From Microvirga sp. Mcv34 (GTDB lineage: Bacteria; Pseudomonadota; Alphaproteobacteria; Rhizobiales; Beijerinckiaceae), in assembly GCF_024519725.1 (NCBI RefSeq), contig NZ_JALJRK010000002.1, forward strand, positions 145,314-209,313: a DNA stretch of 64,000 nt, written 5' to 3'. The notes beneath the pieces were generated by a model that saw only the letters and a program-made list of their open reading frames with translations, did no database searches and was not told where the DNA came from. The translations under genes and the position numbers were made by a program. Positions 8,453 to 15,269 of this stretch are shown in pieces (within the stretch, counting starts at the first letter, position 1; each line of letters opens with the position of its first letter).

Positions 8453-8788
8453 ATGACCAAGGTGGAACTCGACCTCGAGACATTTGAACGGAAGGCCACC
8501 GAAGTCGCGGACATTCTGCGGGCGCTCGCCAACGAACGCCGGCTGATGATCCTGTGCAAGCTGGTGGAGTGGGGCGAGGCCAACGTCACCTCGCTTGTGG
8601 AGGCGGTCGGGCTATCACAGTCGGCCCTGTCGCAGCATCTGGCCAAGATGCGGGACGAGGGCATCGTCGCCACGCGGCGCGAGAGTCAGACGATCTGGTA
8701 TCGCATCGCCGACCCCCGCATCGAGCAGCTCTTCGGCCTTCTCTACGAGCTCTATTGCAAGCAGACCAGAACGGGCAGGCCGGCCTGA
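8453..8788 (+). CDS. bigR: ArsR-family regulator of the BigR/SqrR (sulfide-responsive) type
   Basis: Small winged-helix repressor, 111 residues. The fold is standard ArsR: ILRALANERRLMILCKL, then the recognition helix LSQSALSQHLAKMRDEGIV and wing RRESQTIWYRI. It lacks the CxC metal motif of arsenic sensors but has just two cysteines, C35 and C102. Their spacing matches the redox pair of BigR/SqrR proteins, which form a disulfide or tetrasulfide with persulfides and then release DNA. A GGGA ribosome site lies 8 nt before the ATG. It heads an operon with two YeeE/YedE genes (12-bp and 3-bp gaps), fitting a sulfur role. Symbol assigned by family resemblance and context. Confidence 0.85.
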   Translation: MTKVELDLETFERKATEVADILRALANERRLMILCKLVEWGEANVTSLVEAVGLSQSALSQHLAKMRDEGIVATRRESQTIWYRIADPRIEQLFGLLYELYCKQTRTGRPA

Positions 8789-8800
8789 TCGGAGGCAGCT

Positions 8801-9226
8801 ATGGAAAACTTCACTCCTGTGTCCGCCCTGTTCGGCGGCTTGATGATCGGCGCCTCGGCGGCCCTGCTCCTGGTACTGAACGGGCGCGTCGCGGGCATCA
8901 GTGGCATCCTGGGCGGGCTGATCCCGCCCGAGCGCGGTAAGGTCGGCTGGCGTCTCGCCTTCCTGGCCGGGATGCTCGTCGCAGCTCCGATTTATGTCAT
9001 CGCCGGGGGCACGCTGCCGCCCGTCAGGCTCGGTGCATCCCTGCCACTGCTGATTGTAGCAGGGCTGATCGTCGGGTTCGGTACGCGCCTGGGGGCGGGC
9101 TGCACCAGCGGCCACGGCGTCTGCGGCATCGGCCGCGGCTCGCCGCGCTCCATCGTGGCGACGCTCGTCTTCATGGCCACTGCGGTCGCCACTGTCTTCT
9201 TCTCTCGTCACGTCATCGGGATGTAA
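8801..9226 (+). CDS. YeeE/YedE-type sulfur transporter, N-terminal half subunit
   Basis: Membrane protein of 141 residues with about four helices and the conserved cysteine motif [12 protein letters not shown] near residues 95-110, found in YeeE/YedE thiosulfate-uptake proteins. Full-length YeeE has about 350 residues; here the function is split over this gene and the next, as in PmpA/PmpB pairs. It probably moves a reduced sulfur species (thiosulfate or persulfide-like) across the inner membrane by cysteine relay. A strong GGAGG lies 6 nt upstream of the ATG. It is the second gene of the bigR-like operon and shares its promoter. Confidence 0.85.
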   Translation: MENFTPVSALFGGLMIGASAALLLVLNGRVAGISGILGGLIPPERGKVGWRLAFLAGMLVAAPIYVIAGGTLPPVRLGASLPLLIVAGLIVGFGTRLGAGCTSGHGVCGIGRGSPRSIVATLVFMATAVATVFFSRHVIGM

Positions 9227-9229
9227 GCC

Positions 9230-9688
9230 ATGCCCCTGATCCTGTCCGCCTTCGCGTCCGGCCTGCTGTTCGGGCTCGGATTGATCGTGTCCCAGATGGT
9301 CAACCCGGCCAAGGTTCTCGGCTTCCTCGACATCTTCGGCCAGTGGGATCCGAGCCTCGCTCTCGTGATGGGCGCCGCCGTCGCGGTCTCGGCCCTAGGC
9401 TATTTCGTCGCCAGACGTCGCGGCGTACCCGTGCTGGCGCCGCGCCTCGAAATCCCGACCCGGCGCGACCTCGATCCCCGGCTGATCGGCGGGGCGGCCC
9501 TGTTCGGAATCGGCTGGGGCCTCGTCGGCTTCTGCCCGGGACCGGCCCTGGTCGGGTTGACCTTCGGCCCATGGCAGGTCTTTGTCTTCGTGGCTGCAAT
9601 GATCGTCGGCATGGCGCTCTTCCGCCTCGCGCCCGCCGACTGGCCTCGGGTCTCCGTCCGCCGCGAAGCCGCGCAGGTGGATGGATGA
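9230..9688 (+). CDS. YeeE/YedE-type sulfur transporter, C-terminal half subunit (DUF6691)
   Basis: Membrane protein of 152 residues, partner of the preceding half-transporter, starting only 3 bp after its stop. Helices with the signature LIVSQMVNPAKVLGFLDIFG and the second conserved cysteine motif GWGLVGFCPGPALVG are typical of the second repeat of YeeE/YedE. Together the two polypeptides would make a complete sulfur-compound channel. It is the last gene of the bigR-like operon and convergent with the cytochrome bd operon, with only 33 bp between the ends. Confidence 0.85.
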   Translation: MPLILSAFASGLLFGLGLIVSQMVNPAKVLGFLDIFGQWDPSLALVMGAAVAVSALGYFVARRRGVPVLAPRLEIPTRRDLDPRLIGGAALFGIGWGLVGFCPGPALVGLTFGPWQVFVFVAAMIVGMALFRLAPADWPRVSVRREAAQVDG

Positions 9689-9721
9689 GCCCATCGGGCC
9701 GGCATGTCCGTCCACCGACGA

Positions 9722-9844
9722 TCAGGTCAACCAGGCCCTGATGACGAGACTGACGGCGCCGGTCGTGCCGACGCCGGCGGCCCAGAGGCCGGCGAACCAC
9801 AGCCACTGCTTAAATGCGGAACCCTGTTCGAGGTGCTTGCCCAT
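9722..9844 (-). CDS. DUF2474-type small membrane protein of the cyd operon (CydX-like)
   Basis: A 40-residue reading frame. It encodes a short charged head (MGKHLEQGSAFKQW) and a single transmembrane helix (LWFAGLWAAGVGTTGAVSLV). Its ATG overlaps the cydB stop as TGATG, indicating coupled translation. Small single-helix proteins at this spot stabilise the haem site of bd oxidases in other bacteria (CydX, CydS; DUF2474 in cyanide-insensitive-type operons). Assignment rests on position, size and topology. Confidence 0.78.
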   Translation of the reverse strand: MGKHLEQGSAFKQWLWFAGLWAAGVGTTGAVSLVIRAWLT

Positions 9845-10851
9845 CAGTGATATCCCTCGTGCCCGGTCTTGCCGCGGAACACCCAATACGCGTACCCGGT
9901 ATAGGCGAGGATGATCGGGATCAGCACGCTCGCGCCGACCAGCATGAACTGAAGACTGGCATGCGGCGCCGCGGCCTCATGGATGGTGACGGCGTTCGGC
10001 ACCACGTGCGGGAACATGCTGATGCCCAGGCCGAGGAGGCAGAGACCGAACAGCCCCAGCGTCAGCAGGAACGGCCAGTACTCCCAGCGGCGCAGCAGGC
10101 TCACCAGCAGCGCCCCGGAACAGAGGCCCACGAGCAGCGGCACCTGGGCGGTGAACAGGACCTGTGGCCAGGCGAACCAGCGCTCGTAATAGGCGCCGCT
10201 GAGGAATGGCGTCGCCGCGCTCACAAGGCCGATGCAGACGATCAGGCCGATCGCGAGCTTGCCCGCAAGGCGGAAGCTGTGATCCTGGACGGCGCCTTCG
10301 GTCTTCATCACCAGCCAGGTCGCGCCGAGCAGGGCATAGCCGATCACCAGGCTGAACCCGACCAGCAGGCTGAACGGGGTAAGCCAATCCCACCAGCCGC
10401 CGGCATAGGAGCGTCCCTCGACGGCAATGCCCTGGAGGAGCGCGCCGAGCGTGATGCCCTGCGCCAGCGTCGCCACCACCGAGCCTGTCGTGAAGGCGAC
10501 GTCCCAGTAGCGGCGATGGCCAGGGTCGCGCCAGCGGAACTCGAAGGCGACACCCCGGAAGATCAGCGCCAGAACCATGGCGATGATGGGCGCATAAAGG
10601 GCCGGCAGGATGATCGCATAGGCGAGCGGGAAGGCTGCCATCAGGCCGCCGCCGCCGAGCACGAGCCAGGTCTCGTTGCCGTCCCAGACCGGTGCCACCG
10701 AGTTCATGGCGCTGTCGCGCTCGGGTCCCGGACTGAAGAACGGGAACAGGATGCCGATGCCAAGGTCGAAGCCGTCCATCACCACGTAGGCGAAGACCGC
10801 GAACGCGATGACGAAGGCCCAGAGGGTGGGGAGATCGAGAAGGGTCATCAT
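9844..10851 (-). CDS. cydB: Cytochrome bd ubiquinol oxidase subunit II
   Basis: Inner-membrane subunit of 335 residues, pairing with CydA. Family motifs are plain: YVVMDGFDLGIGILFPF near the N-terminus and APVWDGNETWLVLGGGGLMAAFP around residues 52-75, then helices up to the C-terminal YTGYAYWVFRGKTG. CydB carries no haem but supports quinol oxidation and the proton path. It starts 3 bp after cydA and overlaps the next small gene by one base. No cydDC assembly genes are in the window, so cysteine/glutathione export for haem assembly must be encoded elsewhere. Confidence 0.96.
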   Translation of the reverse strand: MMTLLDLPTLWAFVIAFAVFAYVVMDGFDLGIGILFPFFSPGPERDSAMNSVAPVWDGNETWLVLGGGGLMAAFPLAYAIILPALYAPIIAMVLALIFRGVAFEFRWRDPGHRRYWDVAFTTGSVVATLAQGITLGALLQGIAVEGRSYAGGWWDWLTPFSLLVGFSLVIGYALLGATWLVMKTEGAVQDHSFRLAGKLAIGLIVCIGLVSAATPFLSGAYYERWFAWPQVLFTAQVPLLVGLCSGALLVSLLRRWEYWPFLLTLGLFGLCLLGLGISMFPHVVPNAVTIHEAAAPHASLQFMLVGASVLIPIILAYTGYAYWVFRGKTGHEGYH

Positions 10852-10854
10852 GGG

Positions 10855-12276
10855 CTACGCCTTTGCGCCGAGGGTACGGGCCGGGTTGACGGCGGGAGCC
10901 GGCGTGATGCCGGCGGTCCGGATCGGACCGCGCCCGGCCTCGGGACCGGTCTCGCCCGCATGCGGCGGCTTGCCCATGAGCTTCAGGATGTAGCCGGTGC
11001 CGGCCCCGAACACGATGAAGTAAACCACGATGAAGGTGAGCAGCGAGGCGGCCACGGCCGGAGCCTCGAGCGGCGAGGCCGAGACAGCCGTCCTGAGCAG
11101 GCCGTAGACCGTGAAGGGTTGCCGGCCGACCTCGGTGGTCACCCAGCCGGCGATGACGGCCACGAAGCCTGACGGTCCCATCACCAGCGCCAGTCGATGC
11201 AGCAGGCGCCAGTCGTAGAGCCGGCCGCGCCAGCGGGCGATGAGGCTCAGCGCTCCGAGACCGAGCATCGCGAACCCGAGGCCCACCATGATGCGGAACG
11301 ACCAGAACACCACCGGCACATAGGGCCAGTCGGCACGGTCGATCGTATCGAGTCCGTTCAACGGGGCGTTCAGGTCATGCTTGAGGATGAGCGAGGAGGC
11401 TTTCGGGATCTCGACGGCGTTGCGCACCGTGCCGGCCTCCTGGTCGGGAATGCCGAACAGGATCAGGGGGGCGCCCTCGGGATGGCTCTGGAAGTGTCCT
11501 TCCATGGCCATGACCTTGGCGGGCTGGTGTTCGAGAGTGTTGAGGCCGTGCATGTCGCCGGCCAGGATCTGGAGCGGCGCGACCAGGGCGATCATGCCCA
11601 TGGCCATCGAGAACATCACCCGGGCGCCCTTGTTGGTGCGCTCGCGCAGGAGGTGCCAGGCACCGACGCCGCCGACCACAAGGGCCGTGGTGAGATAGGC
11701 GGCGAAGACCGTGTGGACGAGGCGGTAGGGGAATGACGGATTGAAGATGATCGCCCACCAGTCCCCCGGCACGAATTGTCCGGCCTCGTTGACGCCGAAG
11801 CCGACTGGCGTCTGCATCCACGAGTTCGCGGACAGGATCCAGAAGGCCGAGATGAAGGTGCCTATGGCCACTGCGAGCGTGGCGGCAAAATGCAGCTTGC
11901 GGCCGACGCGTCCCATGCCGAACAGCATGATGCCGAGGAAGCCCGCCTCCAGGAAGAAGGCGGTCATGACCTCATAGGCCATCAGCGGGCCGATGACGGG
12001 CCCGGCTTTGTCGGAGAAGACGGCCCAGTTGGTACCGAACTGGTAGGACATGACGATGCCCGAGACCACGCCCATGGCGAAGGCGAGGGCGAAGATCTTG
12101 AGCCAGTACTTGAACAGGTTGAGATAGACCTCGCGCCCGGTCCACAGCCACAGCCCCTCCAGCACGGCGAGATAGCTCGCCAGTCCGATCGAGAAGGAGG
12201 GGAAGATGAAGTGGAAGGAAACCGTGAACGCGAACTGGAAGCGCGCCAGGAGCAGGGCGTCGAACTGGTCGAACAT
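10855..12276 (-). CDS. cydA: Cytochrome bd ubiquinol oxidase subunit I, short Q-loop type
   Basis: Catalytic subunit of 473 residues carrying haems b558, b595 and d. The axial-ligand region RFQFAFTVSFHFIFPSF (H22), the GTNWAVFSDKAGPVIGPLMAYE segment, FPYRLVHT and the quinol-loop MEGHFQ and GRQPF motifs are in order. The Q-loop is short, as in cyanide-insensitive oxidase (CioA) relatives. bd oxidases have high O2 affinity and, unlike haem-copper oxidases, tolerate sulfide. This makes its position inside a sulfide/persulfide gene cluster meaningful. It follows the regulator gene by 2 bp and precedes cydB by 3 bp, so the four genes form one transcript. Confidence 0.95.
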   Translation of the reverse strand: MFDQFDALLLARFQFAFTVSFHFIFPSFSIGLASYLAVLEGLWLWTGREVYLNLFKYWLKIFALAFAMGVVSGIVMSYQFGTNWAVFSDKAGPVIGPLMAYEVMTAFFLEAGFLGIMLFGMGRVGRKLHFAATLAVAIGTFISAFWILSANSWMQTPVGFGVNEAGQFVPGDWWAIIFNPSFPYRLVHTVFAAYLTTALVVGGVGAWHLLRERTNKGARVMFSMAMGMIALVAPLQILAGDMHGLNTLEHQPAKVMAMEGHFQSHPEGAPLILFGIPDQEAGTVRNAVEIPKASSLILKHDLNAPLNGLDTIDRADWPYVPVVFWSFRIMVGLGFAMLGLGALSLIARWRGRLYDWRLLHRLALVMGPSGFVAVIAGWVTTEVGRQPFTVYGLLRTAVSASPLEAPAVAASLLTFIVVYFIVFGAGTGYILKLMGKPPHAGETGPEAGRGPIRTAGITPAPAVNPARTLGAKA

Positions 12277-12278
12277 TT

Positions 12279-12863
12279 TTACTTTTCCTTGGGGTCTTCG
12301 CGGCGGCTCTTCTTCGATCCGGGCACGACGAAGAGGCGGTCTTTCATCTCCAGGATTTTCTGCACCTTCGAGCCGAGCGTCAGAAGCTGGATCAGGCGCT
12401 CCGTATCGAGCCGCTGCACATCGGCGTACCAGCCGGTCAGAAGCTCGAAGAGGTCGTGCATCTCGCGCATGCGCTCCTGGGCATGTCGCTCCTCGGCGCT
12501 GGCGGGCTCCTGCATGAGCACCTCGCGCAGGAGCGTCATGGTCGGGTCGATCTCACGCTTCTTGCGTTCCTCGACCAGCGTGCGGACGATCTGCCAGATG
12601 TCATCGGGGGTGGCGAAGTAGTCGCGGCGGTCACCGGGCTTGTGCTGGAGCCGCACGAGATTCCAGGCCTGCAATTCCTTCAGGCCCATGCTGACATTGG
12701 AGCGCGAGACGCCGAGCCGCTCGACGATGTCCTCGGCGTTCAGCGGCTCCTTGGAGAGATACAGCAGGGCGTAGATCTGGCCGACTGTGCGGTTAATGCC
12801 CCAGCGGGAACCCATCTCGCCGAAATGCAGCACGAAGGTTTGGACAAGAGGAGGGAGATTCAC
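12279..12863 (-). CDS. GbsR/MarR-type transcriptional regulator of the cyd operon
   Basis: Winged-helix regulator of 194 residues: FGEMGSRWGINRTVGQIYALL, then LNAEDIVERLGVSRSNVSMGL (recognition helix) and WNLVRLQHKPGDRRDYF (wing), followed by a helical dimer region. I start at the GTG at 12863, with AGGA upstream. The longer frame from TTG at 12923 would run through a 44-bp palindrome and a FixK-type box. It is the first gene of the cytochrome bd operon, 2 bp before cydA. The palindrome just upstream is a good candidate for its own operator. GbsR relatives usually respond to small ligands; the ligand here is unknown. Confidence 0.82.
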   Translation of the reverse strand: MNLPPLVQTFVLHFGEMGSRWGINRTVGQIYALLYLSKEPLNAEDIVERLGVSRSNVSMGLKELQAWNLVRLQHKPGDRRDYFATPDDIWQIVRTLVEERKKREIDPTMTLLREVLMQEPASAEERHAQERMREMHDLFELLTGWYADVQRLDTERLIQLLTLGSKVQKILEMKDRLFVVPGSKKSRREDPKEK

Positions 12864-12864
12864 G

Positions 12865-12908
12865 GCGTGTCCTGAAATTTCAGAATTTTCTGAAATATCA
12901 GGACACGC
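12865..12908. promoter_or_regulatory. 44-bp near-perfect palindrome before the gbsR-cyd operon
   Basis: Two 22-base arms centred between 12886 and 12887, with mismatches only at the centre and one internal pair. Each arm contains GTGTCCTGA followed by a TTTCAGAA core, giving nested inverted repeats (TTCAGAA-TT-TTCTGAA in the middle). It lies directly upstream of the regulator's GTG start and next to a FixK/FNR box. It is likely the binding site of the operon's own regulator. Confidence 0.65.
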
Positions 12909-12909
12909 G

Positions 12910-12923
12910 TTGACATAAGTCAA
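12910..12923. promoter_or_regulatory. FNR/FixK-type anaerobox, TTGAC-ATAA-GTCAA
   Basis: A perfect match to the TTGA-N6-TCAA consensus of FNR, FixK and related Crp-family oxygen regulators. It lies about 47 bp upstream of the GTG start of the cyd operon's first gene, a plausible activator position. It suggests low-oxygen induction of the high-affinity bd oxidase. Confidence 0.65.
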
Positions 12924-13009
12924 GGATCGCCGGGTTCGGATGCTCGCTGCTCGCCTACGCCGGCCGGCAATATGAGAGGCGAAGCTCGGTCGGGCGATCG
13001 AGGATCCGG

Positions 13010-13453
13010 CTATCCGGCATCCGCCGATCGGTTGCGGGCAGCCGCCTCAATCTGAGGGCGCAAGGCCTCCAGGTTGTATCCGGCAGCCGCGGCAATCCGC
13101 AGAATCTCATCGGGCGAAAGGTGAGGGGCCGAAGCGAGGGCCCACAGGCTGGTGGAGCGGGTGCCGGTCCGGCAGAAGGCCAGCGTCGGCCCGGCGGCTG
13201 CCGTGAGGGCTTCCTTGAACGCCGCGACCTGTTCGGGGGATAGCTGGCCGGGAACGACCGGGATGTGCCGGTAGGCAAGGCCCAGGCGTTGCGCGGCCGC
13301 CGCAAGGGTCTCGCTCGAGGGTTGGTCCGAGGCTTCGCCGTCCGGGCGGTTGTTGATGATGGACCGGAATCCCGCGGCGGCGGCTTGCTCCAGGTCGTCG
13401 AGACGTAGCTGGGGCGCGACCGAGAGGTTGTCCGTGAGCTTGGCGAATGGCAT
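13010..13453 (-). CDS. DUF442/TIGR01244 sulfur-transferase-like protein
   Basis: Cytoplasmic protein of 147 residues of the family found as the N-terminal domain of Blh (beta-lactamase-like hydrolase) proteins. It begins LTDNLSVAPQLRLDDLEQAAAAGFRSIINNRPDGE. The active loop CRTGTRS (about residues 94-100) fits the rhodanese-type C-x-x-G-x-R persulfide cradle and resembles a dual-specificity phosphatase loop. It probably carries or transfers sulfane sulfur for the MBL-fold dioxygenase encoded nearby. In Blh the two domains are fused; here they are separate genes. It lies 48 bp after the TauE/SafE gene and is probably co-transcribed with it. Confidence 0.85.
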   Translation of the reverse strand: MPFAKLTDNLSVAPQLRLDDLEQAAAAGFRSIINNRPDGEASDQPSSETLAAAAQRLGLAYRHIPVVPGQLSPEQVAAFKEALTAAAGPTLAFCRTGTRSTSLWALASAPHLSPDEILRIAAAAGYNLEALRPQIEAAARNRSADAG

Positions 13454-13501
13454 GGATCGTCTCCTAGGGTTTAGACAATGGCCGCTGACGCTCTCTTAGC
13501 G

Positions 13502-14284
13502 TCACAGCAGGTTCAGGCTTTTGACCAGCATGTAGATGGCGACGGCGAAGATCAGGCCGGCGAAGACTGTGTTGAGCAACCCTTTCCTGGCGGCGAGCTT
13601 CGATGCGAGGCTCGCGCCGAGCAGCCCACCCAGAATCCCGCCTCCGATGAACAGCCCGGCCAGGGTCCAGTCGACCAGACCCGAGAAGGCATAGTTCGTC
13701 GCCGTGGTCAGGCCGAAGCCGGTCACCGCCACGAGAGAGGAGCCGACCGCGTAGAGAATCGGCATGCCCGTCGCCAGGATCAGCCCCGGCACGATCAGGA
13801 ACCCGCCGCCGATGCCGAAGAAGCCTGAAAGGGCGCCGGTCGCGAGGCCGATGCCGACCAGCTTGAAAAAGTTCTCCCGGCCGAGCCGAACGCTCTCGTC
13901 GCCCTCGCCCGAACGCTTGCGCAGCATCAGGGCGCCGACCACCATCATCAGCACGGCGAAGAGGGCGAGAAGCTTCTGGCCGTCGACCATCTTACCAATG
14001 GTCGAGCCACCGAAGGCACCGATGATGCCGGCAACCGTGAAGACTAGGGCGCAGCGCCATTTCACGTTTCTCGCGCGGGCATGGGTGCCCAGATTGACGG
14101 CCGCATTGGCCGCCACGGCCACGGCGCTCGTGCCGATCGCCACATGCGGGTTCGTGACCCCCACCAGATAGACCAGCAGTGGTACGGCCAGGATCGAGCC
14201 GCCTCCACCCACGAGGCCGAGCGTGAAGCCCACGAGGGAGCCCGAGGCGAGTCCGAGTGCGCTTTGAAGAAGCGAGAGCGTCAT
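13502..14284 (-). CDS. TauE/SafE-family membrane exporter
   Basis: Inner-membrane protein of 260 residues with eight predicted helices and the family features LGLVGGGGSILAVPLLVYLVG at the N-terminus and GFFGIGGGFLIVPGLIL at the half-way repeat. TauE/SafE proteins export sulfite, sulfoacetate or related anions. Next to a persulfide dioxygenase, which releases sulfite, export of sulfite or thiosulfate is the natural reading. Its start faces the MBL gene across about 100 bp holding two tandem AT-rich boxes, so both are probably regulated by the same sensor. Confidence 0.88.
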   Translation of the reverse strand: MTLSLLQSALGLASGSLVGFTLGLVGGGGSILAVPLLVYLVGVTNPHVAIGTSAVAVAANAAVNLGTHARARNVKWRCALVFTVAGIIGAFGGSTIGKMVDGQKLLALFAVLMMVVGALMLRKRSGEGDESVRLGRENFFKLVGIGLATGALSGFFGIGGGFLIVPGLILATGMPILYAVGSSLVAVTGFGLTTATNYAFSGLVDWTLAGLFIGGGILGGLLGASLASKLAARKGLLNTVFAGLIFAVAIYMLVKSLNLL

Positions 14285-14312
14285 GGGTTCTCCTGGACCG
14301 CCATCCCTTAGA

Positions 14313-14342
14313 TTAGATATTGCTTATTTAGATATTCCTTAT
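14313..14342. promoter_or_regulatory. Tandem 15-bp AT-rich boxes, probable BigR-type operator
   Basis: TTAGATATTGCTTAT (14313-14327) is followed without a gap by TTAGATATTCCTTAT (14328-14342), differing at one base. They lie between the divergent TauE/SafE and MBL genes. The reverse complement (ATAAGGAATATCTAAAT) resembles the region before the bigR-like gene at 8408-8425. AT content contrasts strongly with the surroundings. Confidence 0.65.
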
Positions 14343-14384
14343 ATATTGTCAATATCAATGCGAGCCCTCGAGGAGTTTCAGATC

Positions 14385-15269
14385 ATGTCAGGCCATCCCA
14401 TCATCCGGGCGTTCTTCGACGAGCCCACCTATACGGTGAGCTATCTCGTGGCCGATCCGGCAACCAGAAAAGCAGCGATCATCGACCCGGTCTTTGACTA
14501 CGATCATCCTTCCGGCACGGTCGATACGCGCTCCGTCGAGGCGATGCTCAAAGCTGCCGAGGAAGCGGGCTACACGATCGAATGGGCGCTCGAGACCCAC
14601 GCCCATGCCGACCACCTGTCGGGTGCGCCCTACATCAAGGCCAAGACCGGGGCGAAAATCGGCATCGGCGAGCACATCACCGAAGTGCAGCGCATCTTCC
14701 GGCCGATCTTCAACGCCACTGACCTGGACACCAGCGGCCGCGACTTCGACCATCTGTTCAAAGACCGTGAACACTTCCGCATCGGAGAGCTCGACGTGGA
14801 GGTGCTGCACACGCCCGGCCACACGCCGGCCGACATCTCCTACAAGATCGAGGACGCGGTGTTTGTCGGCGACACGATGTTCATGCCGGATTACGGCACG
14901 GCGCGGGCTGATTTCCCAGGCGGCGATGCGCGCAAGCTATATCGCTCGATCCAGCGCCTGCTCGCGCTGCCGCGCGAGACGCGCCTGTTCATGTGTCATG
15001 ACTACAAGGCGCCGGGGCGTGACACTTATGCTTGGGAGACCACGGTCGCCGAGGAGCGGAACAACGTGCATCTGAAGGACGGTGTCACGGAGGATGAATT
15101 CGTGTCCATGCGCCAGACGCGTGACGCCAAGCTCGCGGCGCCCCGGCTGCTGCTGCCCTCGATTCAGACCAATATCCGGGCCGGCAAGTTCCCGCCCGCC
15201 GAGGCCAACGGCGTGCGCTACCTCATGATCCCGGTGAAGCTGAAAGGCGGCGCCGCGGAGGTTGTCTAA
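14385..15269 (+). CDS. MBL-fold persulfide-dioxygenase-like enzyme
   Basis: Metallo-beta-lactamase-fold protein of 294 residues of the ETHE1/Blh/CstB group, which oxidises glutathione or protein persulfide to sulfite with O2 at a mononuclear Fe(II). The first metal motif THAHADHLSGA, the HTPGHTPADIS segment, GDTMFMPDYG and MCHDYKAPG give the expected metal ligands. The C-terminal tail MRQTRDAKLAAPRLLLPSIQ is typical of the bacterial Blh type. I start at 14385 because GAGGAG lies about 9 nt upstream. The longer frame from 14283 reads through the tandem operator boxes. It ends in a 4-bp tail-to-tail overlap with the AraC gene. Confidence 0.88.
   Translation: MSGHPIIRAFFDEPTYTVSYLVADPATRKAAIIDPVFDYDHPSGTVDTRSVEAMLKAAEEAGYTIEWALETHAHADHLSGAPYIKAKTGAKIGIGEHITEVQRIFRPIFNATDLDTSGRDFDHLFKDREHFRIGELDVEVLHTPGHTPADISYKIEDAVFVGDTMFMPDYGTARADFPGGDARKLYRSIQRLLALPRETRLFMCHDYKAPGRDTYAWETTVAEERNNVHLKDGVTEDEFVSMRQTRDAKLAAPRLLLPSIQTNIRAGKFPPAEANGVRYLMIPVKLKGGAAEVV

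Noticed and set aside
9814..11172. Long plus-strand reading frame of 452 codons opposite cydA and cydB
   Set aside because: It is antisense to two certain genes, with a Glu/Gln/His/Arg-rich, low-complexity product, typical of GC-rich shadow frames.
12864..12923. N-terminal extension of the GbsR-type regulator from TTG 12923
   Set aside because: It would translate a FixK box and a 44-bp palindrome; GTG 12863 has better context.
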